Part shown: in pieces, positions 1-8,065 of the stretch | Layout: each line of letters opens with the position of its first letter | Numbering within the stretch: position 1 is the first letter of the stretch | Assembly: GCA_947382645.1 (NCBI GenBank) | Contig: CANDAE010000009.1 | Location: 62,001 to 126,000 of the forward strand | Length of the DNA: 64,000 nt | Reading direction: 5' to 3' | From: Suilimivivens sp009774465 | GTDB taxonomy: Bacteria > Bacillota > Clostridia > Lachnospirales > Lachnospiraceae | Made by a program: the position numbers and the translations under genes | The notes under the pieces: generated by a model | Seen by the model: only the letters and a program-made list of their open reading frames with translations | Databases searched by the model: none | What the model was told of the DNA's origin: nothing

Positions 1-1278
1 TTGAACAGTTTCAGGCAGCCTGGTAACCAATACGCTTTTAATCATCCTGTTTTCAACATTTATGATCTTAAATTCATATCCGTCCACATTAATGGAAAAT
101 TCTTCGTCTTCTTCCGGTATCTTATCCATCTTGGAAATCATAAAACCGTTTAATGTATCAAATTCCTTTTCGTGGAAAGAAATATCAAACCTTTCTTCCA
201 ATTCCTCAAGAGGTGTAATTCCTTCTATGATATATTCATCTGCATTTTCCGTCTCTTCAATATGCGCCTCATCCTCATCATATTCGTCCATGATATTTCC
301 CACAATTTCCTCTAAAATATCTTCCATTGCGATCAGTCCGGTGGTCTGTCCATACTCATCCACTACAATTACCATCTGTGTCTTTGTATGCTGCATACTT
401 TGAAACAGGACATCAATATTTTTCGTTTCGGGAACAAACATAGTCTCTCTTATCAGTCCTTCAATATTCCCTACCGGAAGCAGCAGATTTCCCTCTTCTC
501 TGTGGGAGCGCATTGCATCCCTGAAATGCAAAATTCCTATAATATTATCAATGTTTTCTTCATAAACAGGAAAACGGCTTTTGCTTTCACTCAGCATAAA
601 GTCCAAAGCATCTTCCAGCGTCATATTCTTATCAATGGCAAGAATATTTTTGCGATGCGTCATGATATCCTGCGCTTCCTTGTCGCCAAACTCAAAAATA
701 TTTGTGATCATTTCCGCTTCGGTTGCCAAAAGCACTCCCTGTTCATGGCCTTCATTAACCATAGATATAATTTCTTCTTCCGTTACGTCCTCTGTTTCCT
801 CTCCTCCATGAATACCAAAAAGTAAAAGCACTCCCTTTGCAGTTACAGAAATAAGCCCCGTAACCGGCAGAAAAATCATGGTAATGTAATAAATTGGATT
901 GATACATGCAAATGCCCATTTTTCAGCATATTTTGCACCCAATCTCTTTGGAATAAGAACGCCGAAGGTAAGTAATATGTATAAAAGCAGGGCGCCTGAA
1001 AGAATAAAAGGCACCGAACCATACATTTTCCAGAAAAAGCCTCCCATAATCAAATTAATCAGACTGACCACAAACTGTACCGTATTTATGTACTGTTCCG
1101 GATGTATCACAATTCTGTAAAGTCTCTTTGCCCTTTTGCTTCCGGTCTCCTCAATCTGATCGGAAAGCTCCTTGGCGTTAAGTTCCTTCACAGCCGCACC
1201 AAATCCATAAAAGAGCATATCAATTAATAATAGTACAAAAAAAATAATATAACTGGCCGTGGGCCCGCCATCATCCAT
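1..1278 (-). CDS. CNNM/CorC (HlyC) family membrane protein with CBS domains, partial
   Basis: The reading frame runs open from an ATG at 1278 to the window edge (426 codons), so the C-terminus is missing. The N-terminal half has about four hydrophobic segments, the first being SYIIFFVLLLIDMLFYGFG, as in the CNNM (DUF21) domain. Two CBS motifs follow: DIMTHRKNILAID and a second containing VIVVDEYGQTTGLIAMEDIL. The start of a CorC_HlyC domain is visible (EDEEFSINVDGYEFKIINVE). The family is linked to Mg2+/Co2+ efflux or homeostasis at the cytoplasmic membrane; the old name haemolysin is misleading. The start is supported by AGGGG about 9 nt upstream and by a good promoter at 1315-1343. It is separated from endoA by about 120 bp and probably transcribed alone. 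The substrate cannot be told from sequence. Confidence 0.9.
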   Translation of the reverse strand, partial: MDDGGPTASYIIFFVLLLIDMLFYGFGAAVKELNAKELSDQIEETGSKRAKRLYRIVIHPEQYINTVQFVVSLINLIMGGFFWKMYGSVPFILSGALLLYILLTFGVLIPKRLGAKYAEKWAFACINPIYYITMIFLPVTGLISVTAKGVLLLFGIHGGEETEDVTEEEIISMVNEGHEQGVLLATEAEMITNIFEFGDKEAQDIMTHRKNILAIDKNMTLEDALDFMLSESKSRFPVYEENIDNIIGILHFRDAMRSHREEGNLLLPVGNIEGLIRETMFVPETKNIDVLFQSMQHTKTQMVIVVDEYGQTTGLIAMEDILEEIVGNIMDEYDEDEAHIEETENADEYIIEGITPLEELEERFDISFHEKEFDTLNGFMISKMDKIPEEDEEFSINVDGYEFKIINVENRMIKSVLVTRLPETVQ

Positions 1279-1314
1279 TTCTTCATCCCCTTTTTGTATA
1301 AAATATCAAGTAAA

Positions 1315-1343
1315 ACTATATCATTTACTTTTCTTACCGTCAA
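1315..1343 (-). promoter_or_regulatory. Sigma-A promoter of the CNNM gene
   Basis: On the minus strand TTGACG (1343-1338), a 17-nt spacer and TATAGT (1320-1315) lie about 35 nt before the start codon at 1278. The match to the sigma-A consensus is close; the start point itself is inferred. Confidence 0.7.
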
Positions 1344-1399
1344 GTTTTCTCCGGCGTTTATCCTGTATTGTCTGTTTCTTTAAGAGCATGGCTTGCGGC

Positions 1400-1759
1400 T
1401 TACATGTATGTATCCAGCTCCAGACTGACAATGAGTCCATGATTTACCTGCTTCATAATCTCTTCATCCAGGTGGCATACCTTATCCTTTAAACGCCTTT
1501 TGTCAATGGTGCGGAGCTGCTCAAGTAAAATAACAGAATCTTTCACCATATCATACTTTCCTGCATTTAATTCTATATGTGTCGGCAGCTTTGCTTTGTT
1601 CATTTTTGATGTAATGGCCGCACAGATAATCGTTGGACTGTGTCTGTTGCCCACATCATTTTGTATAATCAGCACCGGTCTGACTCCACCCTGTTCGGAA
1701 CCTACCACCGGCCTTAAATCCGCGTAATATATATCCCCTCTTTTTACTGATATATCCAT
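1400..1759 (-). CDS. ndoA: EndoA/MazF-family mRNA interferase (toxin)
   Basis: This 119-residue protein has the PemK/MazF fold signature: RGDIYYADLRPVVGSEQGG at the start, RPVLIIQND, and the serine/threonine-rich ICAAITSK strand. It closely follows the Bacillus EndoA pattern. Family members cut single-stranded mRNA at short specific sites and are normally held inactive by a small antitoxin encoded directly upstream. It lies 85 bp downstream of alr, the position it has in Bacillus, where the order is alr, antitoxin, toxin. Here the 85-bp gap is too short for the antitoxin. A ribosome site (GAAGGGTG) precedes the ATG. The length is normal for the family and no catalytic motif looks damaged. Confidence 0.9.
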   Translation of the reverse strand: MDISVKRGDIYYADLRPVVGSEQGGVRPVLIIQNDVGNRHSPTIICAAITSKMNKAKLPTHIELNAGKYDMVKDSVILLEQLRTIDKRRLKDKVCHLDEEIMKQVNHGLIVSLELDTYM

Positions 1760-1844
1760 CTATTCACACACCCTTCATTCCAATAGGATTTTTTCAAATT
1801 CAATAAGTAGTATAACCATATTGTCAGAAGGTATTCAGGTGCGG

Positions 1845-3050
1845 TCAAAAATCTGCGGTTTCGTCATTCGTCCACAGAATCTGCCCGCCTTTTGTATATA
1901 CTCTGGGCACCCGTTTACCAAGTCCGCAGGCAAACTCATAGTTAAACCTGCCCGACAGTTCCCCCAGTTCTTCCATTGTAATTCTTTCCTCCCCGTCCTG
2001 GCCGATTAAAGTAACTTTATCTCCCTGGACGGCTTTTGGTATTTTACTCACATCTATCATAAACTGATCCATGCACACTCTTCCTATCACAGGCGCCTTT
2101 TTCCCATGCACCAGTACCTGGCCTTTATTTGACAGTCCCCGGGGATACCCGTCTCCGTAGCCTACCGGAATTGTGGCAATCCGCATTTTATGTTCTGCAG
2201 TAAAGGTTCCTCCATAACTCACCGAAGCCCCCTTCTCAATCTCCTTAATGTATACAATATGACTGTAGAGAGAAAGCACTGGTGTAAGCGGTACAATATC
2301 TTTTCTTACCTGTTCAGAAGGCCACAAACCATATAATGTAATTCCGGCTCTCACAACATCCATATTTGCTTCTGGCATTTCTACGATTCCGGCACTGTTA
2401 GAGCAGTGCTTTATGGGAATTTCTCTTCCCGTTCTTTCCTTTATTAATGCAAGGAAATCCTGAAACTCTTTAAGCTGTCTTTCCGCCGCTTTTTTATCTG
2501 TCTCATCCGCTCTTGCAAAATGAGTAAATATCCCTTCCACTTCAATTCCATCTGTTTGAAACGCTTTTTCCACAAATGCAAGCCCTTTTATGTCTGCGCT
2601 CACACCAATACGGTTCATTCCCGTATCCACTTTGATATGAACCTTTGCTTTTTTCAAAATCCCTTTCCCTGAAAGATCTGATACTGCCTTTGACAATTGA
2701 ACAAGTGTATCCTCTCTGAAAACACATATTCTGATCTCCTCACTGATCAGTCTTTCATAACTGTAGGGAAAGGTGTAGCCCAAAATCAATATGGGTTTTC
2801 TTATCCCTTTCTGCCGCAGAATAAATGCTTCCTCCGCAGTTGCAGTTGCAAAGCCATATAGATATTCCAGGGGTTCTAATTCCCTGGCAACAGGTATTGC
2901 TCCATGACCATATGCGTCTGTTTTAATTACCCCCAGAATCCGGGTTTTGGGTGAAAGATTTTCTTTCATGTGTTCCATATTGCTTCTAAGCGCATCCAAA
3001 TCTATCCTGGCATACACTCTCTGATATTCTTCCTTCACATTCATATACAT
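1845..3050 (-). CDS. alr: Alanine racemase
   Basis: PLP-dependent fold-type III enzyme that converts L-alanine to D-alanine for peptidoglycan. The PLP lysine lies in VIKTDAYGHG near the N-terminus, the second catalytic tyrosine is in SYGGTF, and the C-terminal domain has the family signature IPVGYGDGYPRGLSN and IGRVCMDQFMIDV. The open frame extends further upstream, but the extra residues overlap nnr and do not look like Alr. The start is placed at 3050, with AAGGA 5 nt away; ATG at 3044 is equally possible. It overlaps the 3' end of nnr by about 10 nt, so translation is probably coupled. About 401 residues, slightly longer than usual. Confidence 0.95.
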   Translation of the reverse strand: MYMNVKEEYQRVYARIDLDALRSNMEHMKENLSPKTRILGVIKTDAYGHGAIPVARELEPLEYLYGFATATAEEAFILRQKGIRKPILILGYTFPYSYERLISEEIRICVFREDTLVQLSKAVSDLSGKGILKKAKVHIKVDTGMNRIGVSADIKGLAFVEKAFQTDGIEVEGIFTHFARADETDKKAAERQLKEFQDFLALIKERTGREIPIKHCSNSAGIVEMPEANMDVVRAGITLYGLWPSEQVRKDIVPLTPVLSLYSHIVYIKEIEKGASVSYGGTFTAEHKMRIATIPVGYGDGYPRGLSNKGQVLVHGKKAPVIGRVCMDQFMIDVSKIPKAVQGDKVTLIGQDGEERITMEELGELSGRFNYEFACGLGKRVPRVYTKGGQILWTNDETADF

Positions 3051-4588
3051 GCCTTTCCTTCTATGGTATTTTTCCATTCCTTCATAACCTGCATAAGTTT
3101 TTTTATGATATCCGACGCCACTACTGCACTGCACCCATTTTCTTCCGCCGCCTGCTCTCCCGCCACGCCATGCAGATACACTGCAAGGCAGGCAGCATCA
3201 AACGGGCTCATTCCCTGCCCGAGTAATGCCCCCAATAATCCGGCAAGTACATCGCCGCTTCCTGCTGTTGCCATGCCATTGTTACCGGAGTTATTGATGT
3301 AAATTTCCTCTCTCTGATTCCCCGCCACCACAGTAACTGCATCCTTGGCCGCAACAATGCAGTGAAGCTTTTGGGAAAGCATCCGTATTAATTGTTCTCT
3401 GTTTCCCTGATATGCTTCCATATCTGTCCCTGAAAGTCTGTTAAACTCCGCCGGATGAGGTGTAAGAACTGTCTGCCCGGCTCTCCTCATTGCTGCAAGA
3501 TGCATCAAATCTGCATGAAGGGCCATAAGATTTAACCCGTCAGCATCAATCACCATAGGAAGAGCGGTCTCTTCCAGTATCCACTTCATTATTGTATATC
3601 CGTTTTCATCTGTTCCCATCCCCGGTCCAGCAACCACCACATCACACCATTTCAGTGACTGTTTTATTTTACTTTCATCAGGATGTTCTTCATAAGTCTG
3701 GAGCATCGCTTCCGGAAGACTCAGTTGAATAATCTGCCTGTTGCAGGCGGGCGTAATGATCTTCAGCATTCCGGCGCCTGAACGCAAAATACTGCTTCCA
3801 CATAAAATACATGCGCCGCTCATATCTTTACTGCCTGCTATTAAAAGCACCTTTCCGAAAGTTCCTTTGTTCCCATCCGGCACCCTGTAAGGCAGTAAGT
3901 TTTTCAAATCTTCCTTTTCATAATAAAAAGCTGCCGGTTTGGAAAGAAAAAGTCCCCTTTCAGAAATGCCGATATCCTCTACAACCAGCTTTCCGCAATA
4001 AGCTTTACCGGGATATAGAAGGTGCCCTCTTTTTGCAAAGGCAAAAGCCACCGTAATATCCGCTCTGACAGCACAGCCCAGCACCCTGCCTGTATCTGCA
4101 CAAATTCCTGATGGAATATCCACTCCACATATGTAAGCGCCCTTACTTTTCATTTGATTAATTTTATCTACTGCATCTGCATAATCTCCTGTAACCTCTC
4201 TGGATAGGCCAATCCCCAAAAGTGCATCTATTACCATATCATATTCAGCGCTTTTCAGTTTGCGCTGGATGGAAAACCCTAAATTTTTTAAAATGTTTAA
4301 TTGTTCTTCCGCTTCTTCCGTCATCCTGTCCGGATTTCCTGCCAGAAAAAAATCAACCCTGTGTCCTTTCAGCGCCAGAAGACGCCCCACAGCCAGTCCG
4401 TCACCTCCATTATTTCCTGTCCCTGCCGCTATCAATATTCTTTTGGGTGTATTTCCTAATTTATCGGAAAGCCGGGAAACAACGCAAAGTGCTGCTCTTT
4501 CCATTAAAACCATAGATGGAATTCCGATTTTGTTTATGGTACATTCATCATAAGCTTTCATTTCTGCGGCTTTTACAGCATATTTCAT
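3041..4588 (-). CDS. nnr: Bifunctional NAD(P)H-hydrate epimerase / ADP-dependent dehydratase
   Basis: Repairs damaged NAD(P)HX in the cytosol: the N-terminal YjeF domain epimerises the R form, and the C-terminal ribokinase-like domain dehydrates the S form using ADP. The N-terminal part shows AGTGNNGGDGLAVGRLL and CGVDIPSGICADTG. The C-terminal part shows GPGMGTDE, LTPHPAEFNRL and the nucleotide-binding stretch GMATAGSGDVLAGLLGALL. About 515 residues is typical of the fused form. Two starts are possible: 4600, or 4588 with GGAG 6 nt upstream; the latter gives the usual MKY start. It overlaps alr at its 3' end, a common clostridial arrangement. Confidence 0.93.
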   Translation of the reverse strand: MKYAVKAAEMKAYDECTINKIGIPSMVLMERAALCVVSRLSDKLGNTPKRILIAAGTGNNGGDGLAVGRLLALKGHRVDFFLAGNPDRMTEEAEEQLNILKNLGFSIQRKLKSAEYDMVIDALLGIGLSREVTGDYADAVDKINQMKSKGAYICGVDIPSGICADTGRVLGCAVRADITVAFAFAKRGHLLYPGKAYCGKLVVEDIGISERGLFLSKPAAFYYEKEDLKNLLPYRVPDGNKGTFGKVLLIAGSKDMSGACILCGSSILRSGAGMLKIITPACNRQIIQLSLPEAMLQTYEEHPDESKIKQSLKWCDVVVAGPGMGTDENGYTIMKWILEETALPMVIDADGLNLMALHADLMHLAAMRRAGQTVLTPHPAEFNRLSGTDMEAYQGNREQLIRMLSQKLHCIVAAKDAVTVVAGNQREEIYINNSGNNGMATAGSGDVLAGLLGALLGQGMSPFDAACLAVYLHGVAGEQAAEENGCSAVVASDIIKKLMQVMKEWKNTIEGKACI

Positions 4589-4639
4589 CTTCTTCTCCAT
4601 TTCTTCCCACTTTTATTAAACAGCATATTCCGCATTAAG

Positions 4640-4674
4640 AAGTGCGCCACACCCGTTTCGGCCATGACGCACTT
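4640..4674 (-). terminator. Stem-loop between the coiled-coil gene and nnr
   Basis: A 7-bp perfect stem (AAGTGCG / CGCACTT), extendable by about four wobble-containing pairs in the minus-strand RNA, lies between two minus-strand genes. It is not followed by a clear U run in that direction, although a T-rich tract follows on the plus strand. It may be a weak or partial terminator. Confidence 0.4.
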
Positions 4675-4687
4675 TATTTTTGCTTTG

Positions 4688-5326
4688 CTACACATCATTT
4701 TTATTTCCGTCATCTTTTATTTCTTTCACCTGATACTTCATATCAAATATATTGATCACATCAGCTCCAAAAATATCATGCATATAAGAGTAGAGCTCCT
4801 GACTTGCCATTTCCATCTCCTGCTTATGAACCAGCCTTTCCTTTAATTCTGTTCTGATCTCAGTAACCCATCTGGATATCTCATCAATTTCCTTTTCGTT
4901 TTTTTTCAGTCTGTCATAACAGGCTTCCATCGTAAGCAGCATCAGCTTATGATTTACCTTTTCAATTTCCCTGGGAAGCTCTAAAAGCTCATCCTTGTAT
5001 TTGTCAAGCATTTCATTACAGTCATTGATCAGGCGCTTATTCTCATCATTTTTTTTCTGCGCCTTATGATTGTTCTCAACGGATGCTTCCACTGCATTAT
5101 CCATGATTTCACTCATAAGCCTTTTTTTCAGTTTTTTAATTTCCTTTGTTTCGGTAACAGCTTTTCCCTGCCTTTTCAGCAGTTCATTTAATTCATCCTC
5201 CAGACGCTTTATGCGTTTATCTGCCCGTGCCTGCGTAAATAACTGATGCCATTTATTGTCCAGTGTAAGCACCGGTATCTTCTTTCCCTCCAACGCAGGT
5301 TTATAAATATCTTCCGTTCTTGACAT
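4688..5326 (-). CDS. Coiled-coil protein of unknown function downstream of rex
   Basis: I do not recognise a named family. The protein of about 212 residues is very rich in Lys and Glu, has no signal peptide or membrane segment, and most of it (roughly residues 25-190) has the heptad-like pattern of a long coiled coil, e.g. IKRLEDELNELLKRQGKA and EIKKLKKRLMSEIMDNA. The start at 5326 rather than 5332 is set by GGAGG 7 nt upstream. It begins about 30 nt after the rex stop codon and probably shares the rex promoter. A cytoplasmic structural or scaffold role is only a guess. Confidence 0.8.
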   Translation of the reverse strand: MSRTEDIYKPALEGKKIPVLTLDNKWHQLFTQARADKRIKRLEDELNELLKRQGKAVTETKEIKKLKKRLMSEIMDNAVEASVENNHKAQKKNDENKRLINDCNEMLDKYKDELLELPREIEKVNHKLMLLTMEACYDRLKKNEKEIDEISRWVTEIRTELKERLVHKQEMEMASQELYSYMHDIFGADVINIFDMKYQVKEIKDDGNKNDV

Positions 5327-5359
5327 ATGCACGCCTCCCCAAATATGCTGAGCATTCCC

Positions 5360-6004
5360 TCAGCTACGCTCCCCTTTTTCAAATCTGTTGATATTGTATG
5401 CCAGCTTCATTACACTATCCGATAAATGCACATTTTCAACCTGAACCTCTCTGGGAACATTCAAATCCACATGGGCAAAATTCCAAATGCCTCTTATTCC
5501 ATTGCGCACCAGTCGTTCCGCTACCGGTACCGCACTTGTTTTCGGAATGGTAAGCACTGCAATATCAATTTCATTTTCTCTTACAAAGGCATCCATTTCC
5601 TCCATCGGCCTTACTTCCATGTTTCTGATCTTCTTTCCGTAAAGATCAGGATTATTGTCAAATATCCCTTTAAAAAGAAATCCTCTTCTTTCAAAATTCA
5701 TGTAATTAGCCAGTGCCTGCCCCAAATTTCCTGCTCCGATAATGATCAGATTATGTGTTTTATCAAGACCTAATATCTTTCCGATTTCTTCATAAAGATA
5801 CTCCACCTTATAGCCATATCCCTGCTGTCCAAAACCGCCGAAATTATTAAAATCCTGGCGAATCTGTGACGCAGTCACCTTCATGATATCGCTGAGTTCC
5901 TGGGAAGAAATCCTCTCAATGCCTTCGTCCTTTAATTCCCCTAAAAACCTGAAGTACCTTGGCAGCCGTCCAATCACTGCCTGTGAAATTTCCCTGTTAT
6001 CCAA
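5360..6004 (-). CDS. rex: Redox-sensing transcriptional repressor Rex
   Basis: Rex senses the NADH/NAD+ ratio and represses fermentation and respiration genes when NADH is low. The N-terminal winged helix is seen in RISSQELSDIMKVTASQIRQ and DFNNFGGFGQQGYGY; the Rossmann domain follows with IIIGAGNLGQALANY, and a C-terminal swapped helix completes the dimer. An ATG at 6022 exists but has no ribosome site. AGGAGG at 6018-6013 sits 8 nt before a TTG at 6004, and the promoter -10 at 6043-6038 would start transcription only about 10 nt before that ATG. The TTG start gives 214 residues, the usual length. The downstream coiled-coil gene is likely co-transcribed. Confidence 0.95.
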   Translation of the reverse strand: MDNREISQAVIGRLPRYFRFLGELKDEGIERISSQELSDIMKVTASQIRQDFNNFGGFGQQGYGYKVEYLYEEIGKILGLDKTHNLIIIGAGNLGQALANYMNFERRGFLFKGIFDNNPDLYGKKIRNMEVRPMEEMDAFVRENEIDIAVLTIPKTSAVPVAERLVRNGIRGIWNFAHVDLNVPREVQVENVHLSDSVMKLAYNINRFEKGERS

Positions 6005-6037
6005 TTGGACTGCCTCCTGCATTTACATTATAAAAAT

Positions 6038-6066
6038 ACTATATAACACTGTTAAAATAATGTCAA
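6038..6066 (-). promoter_or_regulatory. Sigma-A promoter of rex
   Basis: TTGACA (6066-6061), a 17-nt spacer and TATAGT (6043-6038) on the minus strand. The -35 is half of an 18-bp dyad shared with the divergent ABC-F promoter. Confidence 0.8.
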
Positions 6067-6077
6067 TCAATTGACAT
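6060..6077. promoter_or_regulatory. Perfect dyad carrying both divergent -35 elements
   Basis: ATGTCAAT-CA-ATTGACAT is an inverted repeat with 8-bp arms and a 2-bp spacer. Each arm contains one TTGACA, so two RNA polymerases would compete, and any protein binding the dyad would affect rex and the ABC-F gene together. Confidence 0.75.
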
Positions 6078-6099
6078 TCCCTTTTATCATCTGTAAACT
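6071..6099 (+). promoter_or_regulatory. Sigma-A promoter of the ABC-F gene
   Basis: TTGACA (6071-6076), a 17-nt spacer and TAAACT (6094-6099), about 30 nt before the ABC-F start at 6132. Confidence 0.8.
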
Positions 6100-6131
6100 A
6101 AGAGAGAAATATTTAATTAAGGATGTGCAAA

Positions 6132-8042
6132 ATGATTTTATCATGTCAAAATATATCAAAATCTTTTAATGAACAGCCCGTGCTTTCCAATGTTTCCTTT
6201 CATATTGAAGATTATGACAAGGCGGCTGTTGTGGGGATTAACGGTGCCGGAAAAACTACTTTACTTCGGATCATTGTAGGTCATCTGCAGGCTGATGATG
6301 GAATTGTTACTTTATCAAAAGACAAGTCCCTGGGTTATCTTGCCCAGAATCAGGATGTGGACAGTGAAAATACCATCTATGATGAACTGCTTTCCGTGAA
6401 GGCGGATCTTATCTCTATGGAACAGAAAATCCGTGAAATGGAGCATAAAATGAAACTGGTATCAGGAACGGAGCTTGAGGCTTTAATGGATTCCTATGCC
6501 CGTCTTACCCATTCCTTTGAACTTTCAAACGGATATGCCTATAAAAGCGAAGTAGTTGGTGTTTTAAAAGGATTAGGTTTTGAGGAGGCGGAATTCTCCA
6601 AAAAAATTTCCACCCTTTCAGGCGGTCAGAAAACCCGTGTTGCATTGGGACGCCTGCTGCTTCTAAAACCGGATCTCATTATTTTGGATGAACCTACCAA
6701 CCATCTGGATTTAAACTCTATCATGTGGCTGGAAACTTACCTTTTAAATTATAAAGGAGCTGTTCTTATTGTATCTCACGACCGTTATTTTCTGGATCGT
6801 ATTGCCGGCAAAATAATTGAAATTGATCAGACAAAGGCAGTTTCCTTTACAGGCAATTACTCTGATTATGCCATAAAAAAAGAACAGCTTCGCGCCGCTG
6901 CAATGAACGCATATTTAAAACAGCAGCAGGAAATCAGACATCAGGAAGAGGTTATTGAAAAATTAAAGTCATTTAATCGGGAAAAATCCATTAAAAGAGC
7001 GGAAAGCCGCGAAAAAATGCTGAGTAAAATTGAAGTTTTAGATAAACCCACCCTGGCGCGCACCGATATCCATATGACGCTGATTCCAAGATGCACCAGC
7101 GGTAATGATGTGCTGCACATAGAAGGTTTGTCCAAATCCTTTGGAAGCCAGACGCTTTTTACCGACATGGAAATGGATATAAAACGAGGCGAACATGTGG
7201 CCATTATCGGAGATAACGGCACAGGAAAAACTACCATTCTCAAAATTATAAATGATCTGGTTCCCGCTGATAAGGGACAGATTCTACTTGGCACCAACGT
7301 ACATATCGGTTATTACGATCAGGAACATCATGTTTTGCATATGGATAAAACTCTGTTTGATGAAATATCGGATGCTTATCCTTATTTATCCAACACCGAA
7401 ATCCGCAATACCCTTGCAGCTTTTCTTTTTACCGGTGATGACGTATTTAAACGTATTGATAACTTAAGCGGCGGAGAAAGGGGGCGCATGTCCCTGGCAA
7501 AATTAATGCTTTCCGAATCAAATTTTCTTATATTGGACGAGCCTACCAACCATTTGGATATTACCTCCAAGGAAATTCTTGAAGATGCATTAAACGCCTA
7601 CGAGGGAACGGTTCTTTATGTATCCCATGACCGTTATTTTATTAACCGTACTGCAAGCCGCATTTTGGAACTCAGCGGTGGAAAGCTGACCAGTTATTTG
7701 GGAAATTATGATTATTATCTGGAAAAGAAAACAGCTTTGTCCGCCTCTTCTCCTTTAAGTACCACCTGTTCTAAAAAAGAAGAGGCTGTTTCCGAAACCA
7801 AGCTGAACTGGCAGACGCAGAAGGAAGCGCAGGCCCGGCAGCGGAAAAAAGAAAATGATTTAAAAAAATGTGAAGAAGCCATTTCTTCTTTAGAAGGAAA
7901 ACTGGCCAAAATCGAAGCAGCAATGACTTTGCCCGAAGTTGCAACGGATGTGGCAAAGCTTCAGGAACTGACCAAAAACCAGAACGAAATAAACACACAA
8001 CTAGCCCTATTATATGACCAGTGGGAAACACTGGCCGAGTAA
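6132..8042 (+). CDS. ABC-F family ATPase (ribosome-associated)
   Basis: Two ABC nucleotide-binding domains in one soluble chain with no membrane domain, the layout of ABC-F proteins, which act on the ribosome as translation or antibiotic-protection factors. Domain 1 has Walker A GINGAGKTT, signature LSGGQKTR and Walker B LIILDEPTNHLD. Domain 2 has GDNGTGKTT, LSGGERGR and FLILDEPTNHLD. The interdomain linker (roughly residues 240-310) is charged and helical, and the C-terminal 100 residues form a second coiled coil, as in Uup/YfmR-type members. An in-frame ATG at 6123 exists, but AAGGA is correctly spaced only for 6132. Its cellular target is not readable here. Confidence 0.92.
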   Translation: MILSCQNISKSFNEQPVLSNVSFHIEDYDKAAVVGINGAGKTTLLRIIVGHLQADDGIVTLSKDKSLGYLAQNQDVDSENTIYDELLSVKADLISMEQKIREMEHKMKLVSGTELEALMDSYARLTHSFELSNGYAYKSEVVGVLKGLGFEEAEFSKKISTLSGGQKTRVALGRLLLLKPDLIILDEPTNHLDLNSIMWLETYLLNYKGAVLIVSHDRYFLDRIAGKIIEIDQTKAVSFTGNYSDYAIKKEQLRAAAMNAYLKQQQEIRHQEEVIEKLKSFNREKSIKRAESREKMLSKIEVLDKPTLARTDIHMTLIPRCTSGNDVLHIEGLSKSFGSQTLFTDMEMDIKRGEHVAIIGDNGTGKTTILKIINDLVPADKGQILLGTNVHIGYYDQEHHVLHMDKTLFDEISDAYPYLSNTEIRNTLAAFLFTGDDVFKRIDNLSGGERGRMSLAKLMLSESNFLILDEPTNHLDITSKEILEDALNAYEGTVLYVSHDRYFINRTASRILELSGGKLTSYLGNYDYYLEKKTALSASSPLSTTCSKKEEAVSETKLNWQTQKEAQARQRKKENDLKKCEEAISSLEGKLAKIEAAMTLPEVATDVAKLQELTKNQNEINTQLALLYDQWETLAE

Positions 8043-8065
8043 TCCGGGGAAAGGAAAGGTGAATT

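Noticed and set aside
388..825. Plus-strand 145-codon open frame
   Set aside because: Antisense to the CNNM/CorC gene, whose frame has clear CBS and DUF21 motifs.
6038..6077. Rex operator (TTGTTAA-type) in the rex promoter
   Set aside because: TGTTAAAATAATGTCA is only loosely similar; the dyad there is better explained by the two -35 boxes.
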